Positions 1 to 9,642 of a DNA stretch of 24,756 nucleotides are shown here, one piece after another (position 1 is the stretch's first letter; each line of letters begins with the position of its first letter). The notes under the pieces are model-generated. The model was given only the letters and a program-made list of their open reading frames with translations, ran no database searches and was not told the origin of the DNA. A program made the position numbers and the translations under genes. Origin of the DNA: Rhizophagus sp. LPA8_4_AMF. Taxonomy: Eukaryota; Glomeromycota; Glomeromycetes; Glomerales; Glomeraceae. The stretch spans positions 1 to 24,756 of the forward strand of contig JADRCO010000912.1 in NCBI GenBank assembly GCA_021464525.1, given 5' to 3'.

Positions 1-735
1 TATGTCAAACGTCACCTTGACGCATGTCCTATGACGTATGACGTAACGACGTAACCCCAAGCAGAGGATAAGTTTGCACCCTTAGTATATACAGTATTAC
101 CTGTTCATGCTTATGATAATATTATGTGAAAAAAAAATAGTATTATTCATTAATATAAAATGATACGATATCTCTTGTTAGTCTTGTATCATTCATACAG
201 TACATTGGATTATAGGAATTGCTTGATATACAATAGGTTGTCAATAAAAATTTTTGAGTGTAAGTAACAAATAGGAATTTTATTAGGCGCAGTAATGAAT
301 ATACAGTAAATCGCTTGTACTTAAGTCTTCTCTTTATCATCACATCAAACACGTCACTCGTATTTGTAAAATTTCAAAATGAAACAATGAAACTTAAGTT
401 AATTCGTATTAGTTATTTACTGATCTAGTAGTATATATATAATTATCAGTTATCGATTATTACATTCCACAAATCACGAATTCTGCATCTTTATGACCGT
501 ACGTGTGTGGATATCAATTGACTTTTTAATTATTTTGATCAGATATTTAATCCAGGCTTCTTTCTAATCTTTTATTCTGATATTATTATTTTCAGATCGA
601 AAAAAGCGAAATGAAACTTGCTTTAAGCAATTTTAAGTATAAATATAAAAATCAAAATTCAATTGATTACAAAAATATTGTATCTTTTAAAACGATTTTA
701 AAAAATAACAAGTAATACGCAAAATATTTTTTTTT
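1..735. other. AT-rich gene-free stretch
   Basis: No ORF here looks coding. The only structured piece is at the very start, where TGACGT/GACGT words cluster at about 31-56 (CRE/bZIP-like core); whether they serve a gene left of the window cannot be seen. The short - strand ORF at 143-352 is hydrophobic AT-rich noise. Confidence 0.5.
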
Positions 736-1150
736 TTGTATGATGCTAATAGTACATCTGTTTCTAAAGATTCACAATCTATTTCAGATTTAGATGATGT
801 AATTACAAATTTCTATATGTACTGTACATTAATGAATCTTCTAAAGCAATTTGAATTGGACCTTCCCATTATGCGCATTGACCATCGGCTTCCGCTTAAG
901 TTACACCATTGGCACATTAACCTTATCAATTTAGTATCTTTTTTGATCCATGTAACAGCAGATTCACCGCATAAGATATCACATTCCAATTGATGCCAGT
1001 ATTGTATAATGCTTATTTATGTCATGCATTGGCGTGATAATTAGATCTAGTGAATCTATATTTGCTTCAGTTTGGCTTGTTCCTACAGTATTTATGCTTT
1101 TTGTACTTCAAGCCGATGGATCTTCTTTGCTTTGATCATCACTAGCATAA
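736..1150. other. Degenerate ORF region, possible gene relic
   Basis: The + strand is open at about 736-993 (about 85 codons), beginning with a Ser/Asp-rich stretch and not resembling any family I know. The same DNA on the - strand also has coding-like pieces (a Thr/Asn/Asp-rich stretch near 1000-1140 and an open piece at about 810-985) interrupted by stops and frame changes. Base composition is slightly less AT-rich than the flanks. It may be a decayed gene on either strand or chance; no start, intron or domain decides it. Confidence 0.2.
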
Positions 1151-1609
1151 AATGGATAAACTATCAGATCTGTTTCCCAAACCAAATTTACTTTATTCGA
1201 ATAATTTTTGAGTTTAGTTCAGACTAGTAAAATTTAACTATTTAATTAATCATTTATGGACTCTATTAAAGTAATATATCACGTTTTGAACATTCTAACG
1301 ATCCTGTTTCCCTGGTTATAACAATAATTTATTTATAACTTCATAATAATTAGGGTATTGCTAAACGTCACCTGGGCGATCATCGCCTGGATTTTTTTTT
1401 CGAATATGTCACATGAGTTATAATATAAATATGGGGTTTAAAATTTGAACGCCATCTTTTTGATCACATGATTATCACTGGAAAAAAATTTTTTTTAAGT
1501 TCTTGTACGATACTTATGATTTAACAAATTTTTTTTTACAAAAAAATTTATGTAGCTACGCATTTTTATTAAAATAATTTATTAATTTAATTTAATTTTT
1601 TAACGAGAA
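1151..1609. other. Gene-free; possible transposon terminus near 1352
   Basis: Contains TAGGGTATTGCTAAA followed by a near-palindrome around CCTGGGCGATCATCGCCTGG (about 1370-1390), a layout seen at ends of TIR elements. No partner end was found in the window. Two TCACATGA words lie just downstream (1409-1416 and 1464-1471). Confidence 0.3.
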
Positions 1610-2205
1610 ATAACATAAAGAAACCTAATAATGAAAATAAAAAAATAGAAACAACATTAAAAAAGAGAAATGAAACAAAAGTGTAATATGAGGGCAAAAA
1701 TATTAACAAAAGAAACAAAGGTGTGAATGGAAAAGAACAAAAGGAAAACAAAAAGAAGCAAAAAGAAAGGAAGGGGAACGTAAAGAAGCAAAAAGAAAGG
1801 AGGGGGAACGTAAAGAAGCAAAAAGAAAGGAGGGGGAACGTAAAGAAATGAAAAGAAAGTAGGGGGAATGTAAAAAAGTGAAAAGAAGGAGATAGAACAT
1901 AAATAAGTGAAAATAAAGGAAGGAAGAATGAGAAGAAGTGAAAAGAAAGGAGGGGAAATGAAAAGAAGCGGAGAACGAAAAAAATGAAGGGACATAACAA
2001 AATGAAAAGAAGAGGCAAAAAGGAAGGGGGAGGGACGTACAGAAAGGAGGGGGAAATGAAGAGAAATGAAAATAATGAAAAGAAAAGAAAAAAAAAATGA
2101 AAATGATGAAGGGAATATGAAGAGAAACAAAAATAATAAAGAAGGGAAATGAAAAAAAAAAAAATAATGAAGGGGAAAACAAAAAATGAAAAGAACAGAA
2201 TTAAG
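1610..2205. repeat. Polypurine tract with 30-bp minisatellite
   Basis: About 600 bp in which the + strand is almost entirely A and G. At 1741-1890 a 30-bp unit (type sequence at 1801-1830, near-identical at 1831-1860, diverged at 1741-1800 and 1861-1890) repeats about five times; the rest is related degenerate A/G motifs. Because 30 is a multiple of 3, long Phe/Ser/Leu-rich reading frames stay open on the - strand; these are artefacts of the repeat, not genes. Such mirror-like polypurine runs can form triplex DNA. Confidence 0.85.
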
Positions 2206-2280
2206 GTGTAATGTTACACATTTCCAAAAAAGGAAATTTTCATTAATTCCGGTAGAAATTACAAAAATTTTTTTATAAGA

Positions 2281-2388
2281 CCGCAGTCCAGACCAGGACC
2301 GATCGGTCCCGGTCCTCGGTCCGGTCCCAGACTGTGGACCGATGAAGACCAGACCAAGACGGACCGGACCGGACCATTAACATCCCTA
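2281..2388. mobile_element. hAT-like transposon end (GC-rich subterminal repeats)
   Basis: A sharp GC-rich island in AT-rich DNA, built from GGACC/GGTCC words, with the perfect 14-bp palindrome GGACCGATCGGTCC at 2296-2309. It ends in CCATTAACATCCCTA, whose reverse complement TAGGGATGTTAATGG matches the terminal inverted repeat style of many hAT elements with GGTCCG subterminal repeats. The element would lie to the left and end at 2388; ACTACAAA (2389-2396) is then the expected 8-bp duplication. No left end or transposase was found, so this is a solo end or a non-autonomous remnant. Family assignment is from memory of TIR consensus. Confidence 0.5.
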
Positions 2389-2895
2389 ACTACAAATACA
2401 TCTAATTATGATCAAATTCCCCCTGAAATTTCCAATTCTTCATCTTCACCACAAAAAATTGGTTCTTCATTGACTTTGTCTACAGCTCTTAATTTACCTT
2501 ATCAAATCAATAAAATCCAAATATTTTACCATATACTCAATTTCCTTATTATAATGATTCACCATCAATTTTCTCCTAATCCACAACAAATTCCACTTAA
2601 CAATACATCAAATAACCCTAATTTATTACAGTCTGGTACATCTTTAAACGTTCCAAATCCCATAGTTATTGAAGAGGTTTCATCAGAACAAATCAAAGAT
2701 CCCATCTCAAAAAACAAGAAAACGTCTTACATCAAAAAAAAAAAATTAAATCCACCTAAACCAAAACAGTAGTGATACAAAACTTAATCCCGATTCAGCA
2801 CAGGGAGTTATGGTTTGTCAATACCAAGTTTATTAGAAAACTCAAAAACGGATGAATCTAGTGATTCTGATAATAACATGACTGATAAAGATTAA
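2389..2895 (+). pseudogene. Decayed coding fragment, unknown family
   Basis: Codon-like sequence rich in Ser, Asn, Pro and Gln continues from the transposon end to a stop at 2893-2895. It can only be followed by changing frame about four times: near 2520, 2574, 2765 and 2815. Frame by frame it gives a polar Ser/Pro region, a Tyr/Pro-rich piece (2529-2576), a longer stretch 2575-2770 ending in a Lys/Pro-rich patch, and an acidic Ser/Asp tail (2818-2892). There is no start codon and no recognisable domain. It resembles the disordered C-terminal tail of a larger protein cut off by the transposon insertion. Could also be chance; confidence is modest. Confidence 0.4.
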
Positions 2896-4301
2896 TACTT
2901 CGTATAAGTTTATCCAATATTACAACATATTTACTATACTGATCTTTTTTTTATTAATTTCTTTATTTAGTTTAGCTATTCTTTTTTATGGTAGTAATAA
3001 GAATGTTATTAATAAAAATCAATTTTTTTTTTTTAAAAAAAAAATATAAAAACGTAAATAAAATAAATCAAGCTAAAATTGATAAACAATAAAACTTATG
3101 ATATAGATTATAAAACGTACATATCAAAATCATCCAATAAAATACATAAAACGTAAAAAAACTTGATACAAAAACGAGTGTTTAGAACAATATTATGCAA
3201 ATATATTATAGAAAATTATTAAATAAATTAATTTGTATTAATTTATAGAAATATTGCTACAATAAAAATTATCACATGTAGATCATTTCCGAAATCCTTT
3301 TATGTTAAACAAAACATCAAAATCATCCAATAAAAAATATAAGAAAACATAAAAAAAAAAAAACTGTTTAGAACAATATTTTGCAAATATGTTATAATAA
3401 AGTAAACTATTAATAAATTTACTAAATTTGTTTAAATATTAAAAAATTAGCATTACGCTAACTAATTATAATTGTTAAACAATTTAAACAATTTTACTTA
3501 ATTACGTTAAACTAATGCAACTAATATCAGCACGTAAATATTTTTCTTTGTTGGAAATCTAATTATTTGTTTATTATGATCTTTTTTTTCATCATTTTAA
3601 CTCCTATTAGGTTAAAATGAGAAATAAATTTCGTTTTTAAAGATATTCATTTTTTTCAATTGAAATTTACTTATATTGTTTTTTTTTTTAAATTATAATT
3701 ATTAATGAATTATCTATTATGATTGTGTTTATTAATTAATTTTTTATTAATTAATAAATTTTATTTTTGATGGGAAAATCTACTTTGATTTTATCATTAA
3801 AAGGAAAAATACTTAAATCAAAAGTGATAAGTGAATTTTTCAAGTTATCATCATTTTTACGAAAGAGATAAAACTTAGATCAAAAATAGTAAGTGATTTC
3901 CAGAATTTTCAAAAAGAACATTTTTACGAAATGAGAAAATTTTATATCAAAAATGGAAAGTTATTTCCATTTCCACATACTATCTAACATATAAAATTAT
4001 CTTAGATTAATTGTAAAAACTAATTTATAAAAATACCAATTTTTACGCATTTCAAGATATGATTTGTCAAAGTTTAATGCATTTCAGGATATGATCATCA
4101 ATTTTAGTACACAAAAACTTCTCGAATAATTTGTTTGTTTTAAAATTGGATGTAACCGTGCAACGAGTGCAACGTGCAGCAATAACAAATAACCAGATAT
4201 ACAAAATTCCAGTGAATGATTTTAAAAAAAAATTAATAATTATACGTGTATTTCTTTTTTTTCCAACCTAATTTTCTTTTTTTTTTTTTTTTTGCTCAAC
4301 A
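2896..4301. other. AT-rich gene-free stretch upstream of the membrane-protein gene
   Basis: No coding signal on either strand. It holds the direct duplication listed separately (about 3123-3430) and many homopolymers. The last 60 bp before 4302 are a near-pure T/pyrimidine run (about 4251-4293), typical of the leader just before a start codon in AT-rich fungi. Confidence 0.5.
3123..3430 (+). repeat. Direct duplication of about 110 bp
   Basis: ATCAAAATCATCCAATAAAA occurs at 3123 and again at 3316. In both copies it is followed by a similar series (AAACRTAAAAAAA..., TGTTTAGAACAATATT, TGCAAATATRTTATA, then ATTAATAAAT-like sequence). Copies span about 3123-3240 and 3316-3430, spacing about 190 bp, with indels in the A-runs. 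It looks like an old segmental or tandem duplication. Confidence 0.6.
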
Positions 4302-5751
4302 ATGGATAAAGTGGATTTTTTTGTCTTATTTGATGGTCAATTTCATATATTCAAAAAAGTTGAACAATTATATTCGGTATTTATCTCTCTGCAAAAAAAA
4401 AAAATATATAACTATTTAATAATTAACATAACTAACTTTTTAATATTTGGCATTAGTATTCCTCATTCTTAAATGTACCTGAAGTAGACAGTTTTATTTA
4501 TTCAGAAAACGTCAATCTAATTATACAAAACCGATAGCAACATCTTTTATCACAGTTCTCAATGATGCGTTAAAATGCTTGGCAGAATATGCGAGCAATA
4601 TACCTTCAACAATTCTTGATATGTTGCAATTTATTTTTAATATGGATTGTCGCGAATTTGATCTAAATGGCAATCCTAAGATTTTATTTCGTGCGCATAC
4701 CAAGGACAAAATAGATCAAAATTGGATTAATGAACTTATTAATATGCTCGGCAATTTAATCGAGTACAGACAGAAGGTGATATCACCGGTATGATAAACA
4801 AATTCTGAGTTATCATTCTATCAATTAATTTCAAATTGTTTCTTTTTAAGAGTCATGCTTCTAAATATTGGCCGATCGCAGTGGCTTTATTGGCTTTTTT
4901 TTGTACTTTTTACTATTTGGAAAAACGAATATAATCCTTTGACTAATGACCAAATAGATAGGTTTGAGACATATCTTGGACAATTAGGTGAAATTTTGAA
5001 TAAAATCTGCAGAAATTTGGAGGAAAATCAAACAGAAGATTTTATTGGTAAAAAAAAAAAAAAAAAATTTCTTTGATTTTACAATAAAATAAAAATGTTT
5101 GTTTAAACGAGATTAACATTATAAATTAGCTAACTTAGGGATTCTCCAAGGTCACTTAGAAAATAAATTTGTACCATTTTTGAAAGAAATAAATGATTTA
5201 TTAGAAGTCCAATTAGAAGAATTAAATAATAAAAAAGATATTGAAATGTATAAAGCTGCCGGAGGTGCAATAGGGTAGGTTGATCGATATATTTGATTTT
5301 TTTTATATGTATTCAAAATTGATTTTGCCGATTTCTAAAAATTTCTTTTCTCCAGCTTTTTATCTTTCATTATTGCAATGGTAACATTAAATTTGAATAA
5401 TTTGAAGGTATGTATAATAACGACCTGACAAATGAAATTTGAATAATTTCATTTAAACAAACAAACAATTTTATATTTCAGAAAATTGCTAGTGTTGTTT
5501 TTATTGGAATATTTGGTGGTATAACGGCACATCAAGTTTCCAAAATACGAAAACTTCAGAAAATTATTGGTGAACATAATGAAGTTAAAACTACTATCAA
5601 AGATTCACAAGAATTCTTGAAAGTGGTACAAAAGTATGTAAATTATGATGAGTTGCCCGTCTCAGAAGTTCCATTCCTTCTTCACCAATTTACAATCTTT
5701 CATGGTGAAGTCGCAGGATTTCAAACGAAAATCGCAAAACTTAAAAAATAA
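4302..5751 (+). CDS. Six-exon membrane protein with hydrophobic hairpin; frame broken twice
   Basis: Model exons: 4302-4376, 4457-4788, 4851-5047, 5130-5274, 5356-5407, 5482-5751; every intron is GT-AG with good acceptors (e.g. TTTCAG at 5481). The ATG sits in CAACAATGG after a long T-run. Exons 2 and 3 each need a 1-nt correction at an A-run: one base missing near 4506-4510, one extra near 4920-4926. Either the gene is a young pseudogene or these are homopolymer assembly errors. With both allowed for, the product is about 356 aa: a helical N-terminal half, a membrane segment at exon 3 start (WPIAVALLAFFCTFYYL), a charged helix, then two hydrophobic segments split by a very short polar turn (exon 4/5 junction and exon 6 start) forming a hairpin, then an amphipathic, coiled-coil-like tail. 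No family was recognised. Helical proteins with such a hairpin include membrane-inserting and organelle-shaping proteins; this is only analogy. Confidence 0.6.
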
Positions 5752-6350
5752 TATTTATTTATTATGTATAGTATTTCGATTTGATTTACTTATTTTTTTT
5801 TTAACAGTTTTTTCATCATTTTATTGTGATATTTTTGTTTTATTTTTTTTTTTTATTTTATTTTATTTTTTATATTATTTAAACTTTTATTTTATTATGA
5901 AATATTTACTTTATATCTATAACGAATATGAATATAAGAATTGTATAAATAAACAAATTTTAACGAGATAATTTCTCGTGATAAAAATCGATAAAATAAT
6001 CGTTTTAATCGTCACAATGACTCGCGATCCGCATGATCAGGGTCACATGTCACTAGCGATCACTTTTTTAAAAAATAAATTTTTTTCCTATCAACTCTCT
6101 AATTTATTTATTTTATTTCAATAAACAAAGAAACAAAGGATCAGTAGTTTTTAGCTAACGAAATAATAAAAAGCGTAAAGATTAGAGTTAAATAAGCTCA
6201 AGATGAACTTATATACACAAAAGTTGGTTATATAATTACTCGGCGTGATTCGACGGAGTGATATTTCAATTATCGATTTTAATGCGTTTCCTATTTTTTA
6301 GTTAAAAAAATTATTTATTATAAATAAGCAATTTAATAAATAATATAAAT
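5752..6350. other. Intergenic gap between convergent genes
   Basis: AT-rich 3' flanks of the + strand membrane-protein gene and the - strand kinase gene. It includes a T-rich stretch (about 5790-5880), a small hairpin (ACGAGA 5963-5968 with TCTCGT 5974-5979), and TCACATGT at 6043-6050. An AATAAA on the - strand (6319-6314) lies about 32 nt past the kinase stop and may be its polyadenylation signal. Confidence 0.5.
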
Positions 6351-8736
6351 TCACTTACAACTATTTTGGGTTTCAATTTTTAATTCTTCAATATTACGCT
6401 TTCTTGAAGAGTTTACAATTGAGATCGGCTTGCTTAATGACTTAATAGTATAAATTGCGTTTGATTGTTGATTATTCAATGAAGATTCTTGAATGTTTGA
6501 TGAAGATAACCTAAATTTTTTTAAAAAAAATTTAATGAGTCCAACTTTATGTATTTTTTATTTAATAAATTTACATTACCTTTGTGTATTTATATCTATA
6601 TCAAAATCATTTTCTTTTGTAATATATTCTAAATAAAGCAAAAGGATATACAATTAGTTATTCAAATTACTATTATATTATGGACTGCCATTGAAAATAA
6701 TTAAATAAAAATGTTTTGATTTTTTAGGTAATACAACGTAACAGTACCTTGTTTCATACTATGTATTATTGTAGATAAATTTGTAGTTAAAGATTTCGAT
6801 ATCAAAGAACTTAATGCTCTACTTGTAAAAATTGCTTTTGTGTGAGATTTTTGACTAAATTTAGGACCAAGTTTCTTTGACTCTATTAATTCCAATCTTT
6901 TTTTTTCGGCTTGTTTAAATTTTTTCATAAATGTTTTAATCTGAAACCTAGTTAAAAGGTCTTTATAAATAATATTCCATTCACCAATAGTATTCCAAAA
7001 TTCATAAATAGTAGGTCTTTTTGAAGGATCAGAATTCCAACATTGTTTCATTAAATTAGCAAAACATTTAGGAGTATCATTTGTAATTTCAGGTCGTTTT
7101 CCATCAATAATTTCATAAATAAGATTAATGCTATGTTCAACATTAGCAAAAGGTTTACAACCTGTTGTAAGTTCCCACATAATCATACCCAAACTGTATA
7201 TATCTGATTCTTTTGAAAATTTACCACCTTTAAATATTTCTGGTGCGATATAAGGTATTACTCCATATATTTCATTATTAAATAATGTATCATTTGCAGG
7301 TTGTGATAACCCTAAATCTCCAATTTTCCAAAACGGGATTTCCAACACCAATAGTAGTATATTTCCACTATGAAAATCTCGATGTATAAAGTTATTTTCA
7401 TGAATATCTTTAAGACTATAGTAAGGAATAGTAATTAACGAACTTAAACATAAATAAATAATAATAAATTAATATTGAAAGCATTAAATACCCTTTTGAA
7501 ATCTCAAATAAAATACGTATTTTGTTGTACCATGTAATATTAATGAAGTTCTTTCGTAAATAGTCATGTAAATTTCCACCATTTGCATACGTCATTATTA
7601 TCATATAATCTTTTGTTACAGGATCTTGTGTAATGCCACGACAATCAATAACGGACGAGTTTGAAGTATGATATAGTGATTTTAACTGAAATATGAATTA
7701 AATAATTAGAAAACATTAAATCAAGTTAAATTTACGTTTAACATTTATTTACCTCATTTAAAAAATATTTGCTAATATTTTGTGAATTGGGAAATCTTTT
7801 TACGGCAACGGTTTCACTATGACAAGTTGCTTTATAAACGATACCAAATCCTCCTTCTGCTATTTTTTCTAAATTTTTAATTTGAGAATATGGAACCCAT
7901 CTCACTCTTTCTTTTCTAATAAATTCATAAATATTTAAAGGATAGGAAATTTTACTAGACTTATCCAAATAATTAAAAAATACATTAATGCTTTCACTAA
8001 TATTTGTAATATCAATAGTAATAAATGATATTCTTTTACACTTCCTACATTGAGATTGATCTGTACTTTTAAAAATGAGATTTGTCGTTAAACAATATCT
8101 ACATCCAATATAAGTTATATGACAATATAAACACAATTTTTGACAATCGGTTAAATATTTTAATTCTTGATAACAAACTCTACATTTATCATAACTATCC
8201 CACCACGGTAAATGAATGATAGAAATATTCGACATATTCTGAGATAGTTTTATAGTCAAATTTGATTCTACCTGTTCATAAGAAAATAGATAACAATCTG
8301 AACATACATAGATTAATATTGAATTTGTCTGTTTAATCAATTTTCCACATAAGTTACAATATGTTTTTTTATAAAGATTGAATAATATATCATTTGGAAC
8401 TATTTGTCTAAAATATAAAACTTCAGAGCAATATTCACACCATTCTTGAATGTTTTTCGTACTAATTACTTCATGTTTAATACATGTATTAGATTTATTT
8501 GTATTTATACATACATCCAAGTATGTATTATTATCCATTGTACATTTAATATATTGAAGAAAACAATTTTTACAATATTTTTGTTTGAATTTAAGCGTCT
8601 CAGAATACTTATTTTCACAATAATTACATTTTTCCTCGTTATTCTTAAAAGGAATAAAAAAAGCTGGTACAGGGCTAGATTTTAATCTTGGTGTTGGATC
8701 GAATGAATCATTATTTTTATCATTTATAAGTTTCAT
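6351..8736 (-). CDS. TKL-like protein kinase with Cys-rich zinc-ribbon N-terminus
   Basis: Five exons on the - strand: 8736-7753, 7685-7492, 7415-6748, 6628-6580, 6510-6351; all introns GT-AG and phases agree, giving 684 aa. Residues about 37-240 contain nine C-x2-C pairs, likely several zinc-binding ribbons. The kinase domain (about 285-560) has the glycine loop AEGGFGIVYKA (G295-G298), VAVK lysine K313, HRD at 404-406 (catalytic D406, N411) and DLG in place of DFG (D426); the APE motif follows in YIAPEIF. So the catalytic residues are present and activity is plausible. The HRD loop reads HRDFHSGN rather than the common HRDLHSGN. The segment between HRD and DLG is short and unusual (LLLVLEIPFWKI). 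The Ser/Asn-rich tail includes SRKRNIEELKIETQN, a tail I recall from many Rhizophagus kinases. Cytosolic or nuclear signalling kinase by inference; substrates unknown. Confidence 0.9.
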
Positions 8737-8778
8737 ATTGTTTTATTTTTAAGATCGAAACTTTCAATTGTAACGGTA

Positions 8779-8787
8779 TATTTATAG
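8779..8787 (-). promoter_or_regulatory. TATA-like box of the kinase gene
   Basis: The - strand reads CTATAAATA about 43-50 nt before the kinase ATG at 8736. The spacing would put transcription start very close to the start codon, as is common in compact fungal leaders. Inferred from motif and position only. Confidence 0.4.
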
Positions 8788-9642
8788 TTTGTTATTTCGA
8801 ATAAAAAGAAATTCTATGGAACTTTTTAATGAAAACTAGTTTAGAAAATTCTCAAAGAATTTGATTTAGAATGTGACACGAAATATTATGAAAGAATAAA
8901 GGAAATTTGTAACAAATTTAGAACTTTCTTATAGAAAATCGCTGTGTATATTACTTGTGTAACAAATTTTTATTTGGTAAGATCCCATCCAAAAAAGTAA
9001 TAATATCTTATCTCATTGTATAAATTGACTTTTTTGGTAGCATAGGGCGGTAGTATACAAAAAAGATCGGCACAAAAGGCATAATGTAAAGCTTTCCTTT
9101 TTTAGATAATTCTAGGTAGAAGCTATTCCCTTTTTTGGATATTGACCAAAATTATCATAATTAGATTTTAGAAATTTTCGAAAATGCGATTTTCAAAAAT
9201 TATGACACTTTAGTTCAAGTGGAACATCATACATACATATTAAACTTTATAAAAATAATTTAGATCGGCAAAATATTATCACTATTGCTAAAAAAATTTC
9301 ATAAATAAATCCAAATGTTAAATGTTTAAATAGACAAATATAATAATTTATTTAGCTAAGCTGGTTTTAAATAATTTATACACTGATATTTATAAAAAAA
9401 ATATCATTCAAGGTTTTGATTAAAAATATTTAAAAGAAAATAACGTGAAGTTATTGCCTAATCTTATAAAAAGAATAAAGAATCAAAAATAGATAATTGT
9501 AAAAATAAATAGACTTGAATGATTAATAATAAAAAAGTGGAAATATTTTACTTCTTTATAAGACAATTGAACTTACTAAATCTTGATTATATAATTTATT
9601 TAATTTCCTTTATCTCAGTTCAAATAATGTAATCCAAAATTA
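8788..9642. other. AT-rich intergenic stretch
   Basis: Upstream of the kinase and downstream of the Sel1-repeat gene, both on the - strand. No ORF or repeat of note. An AATAAA on the - strand (9600-9595) lies about 43 nt past the Sel1-gene stop and may be its polyadenylation signal. Confidence 0.5.

Noticed and set aside
143-352. - strand frame of 69 codons
   Set aside because: Composition of random AT-rich DNA, no splice or promoter context.
1587-2182. Three overlapping - strand frames of 140-160 codons rich in Phe, Ser, Leu
   Set aside because: They are translations of the polypurine minisatellite in all three frames; the unit length divisible by 3 keeps them open. No domain or gene context.
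5645-5971. + strand frame of 108 codons over the end of the membrane-protein gene
   Set aside because: Overlaps the last exon (5482-5751) in another frame; its latter half is T-rich 3' flank.
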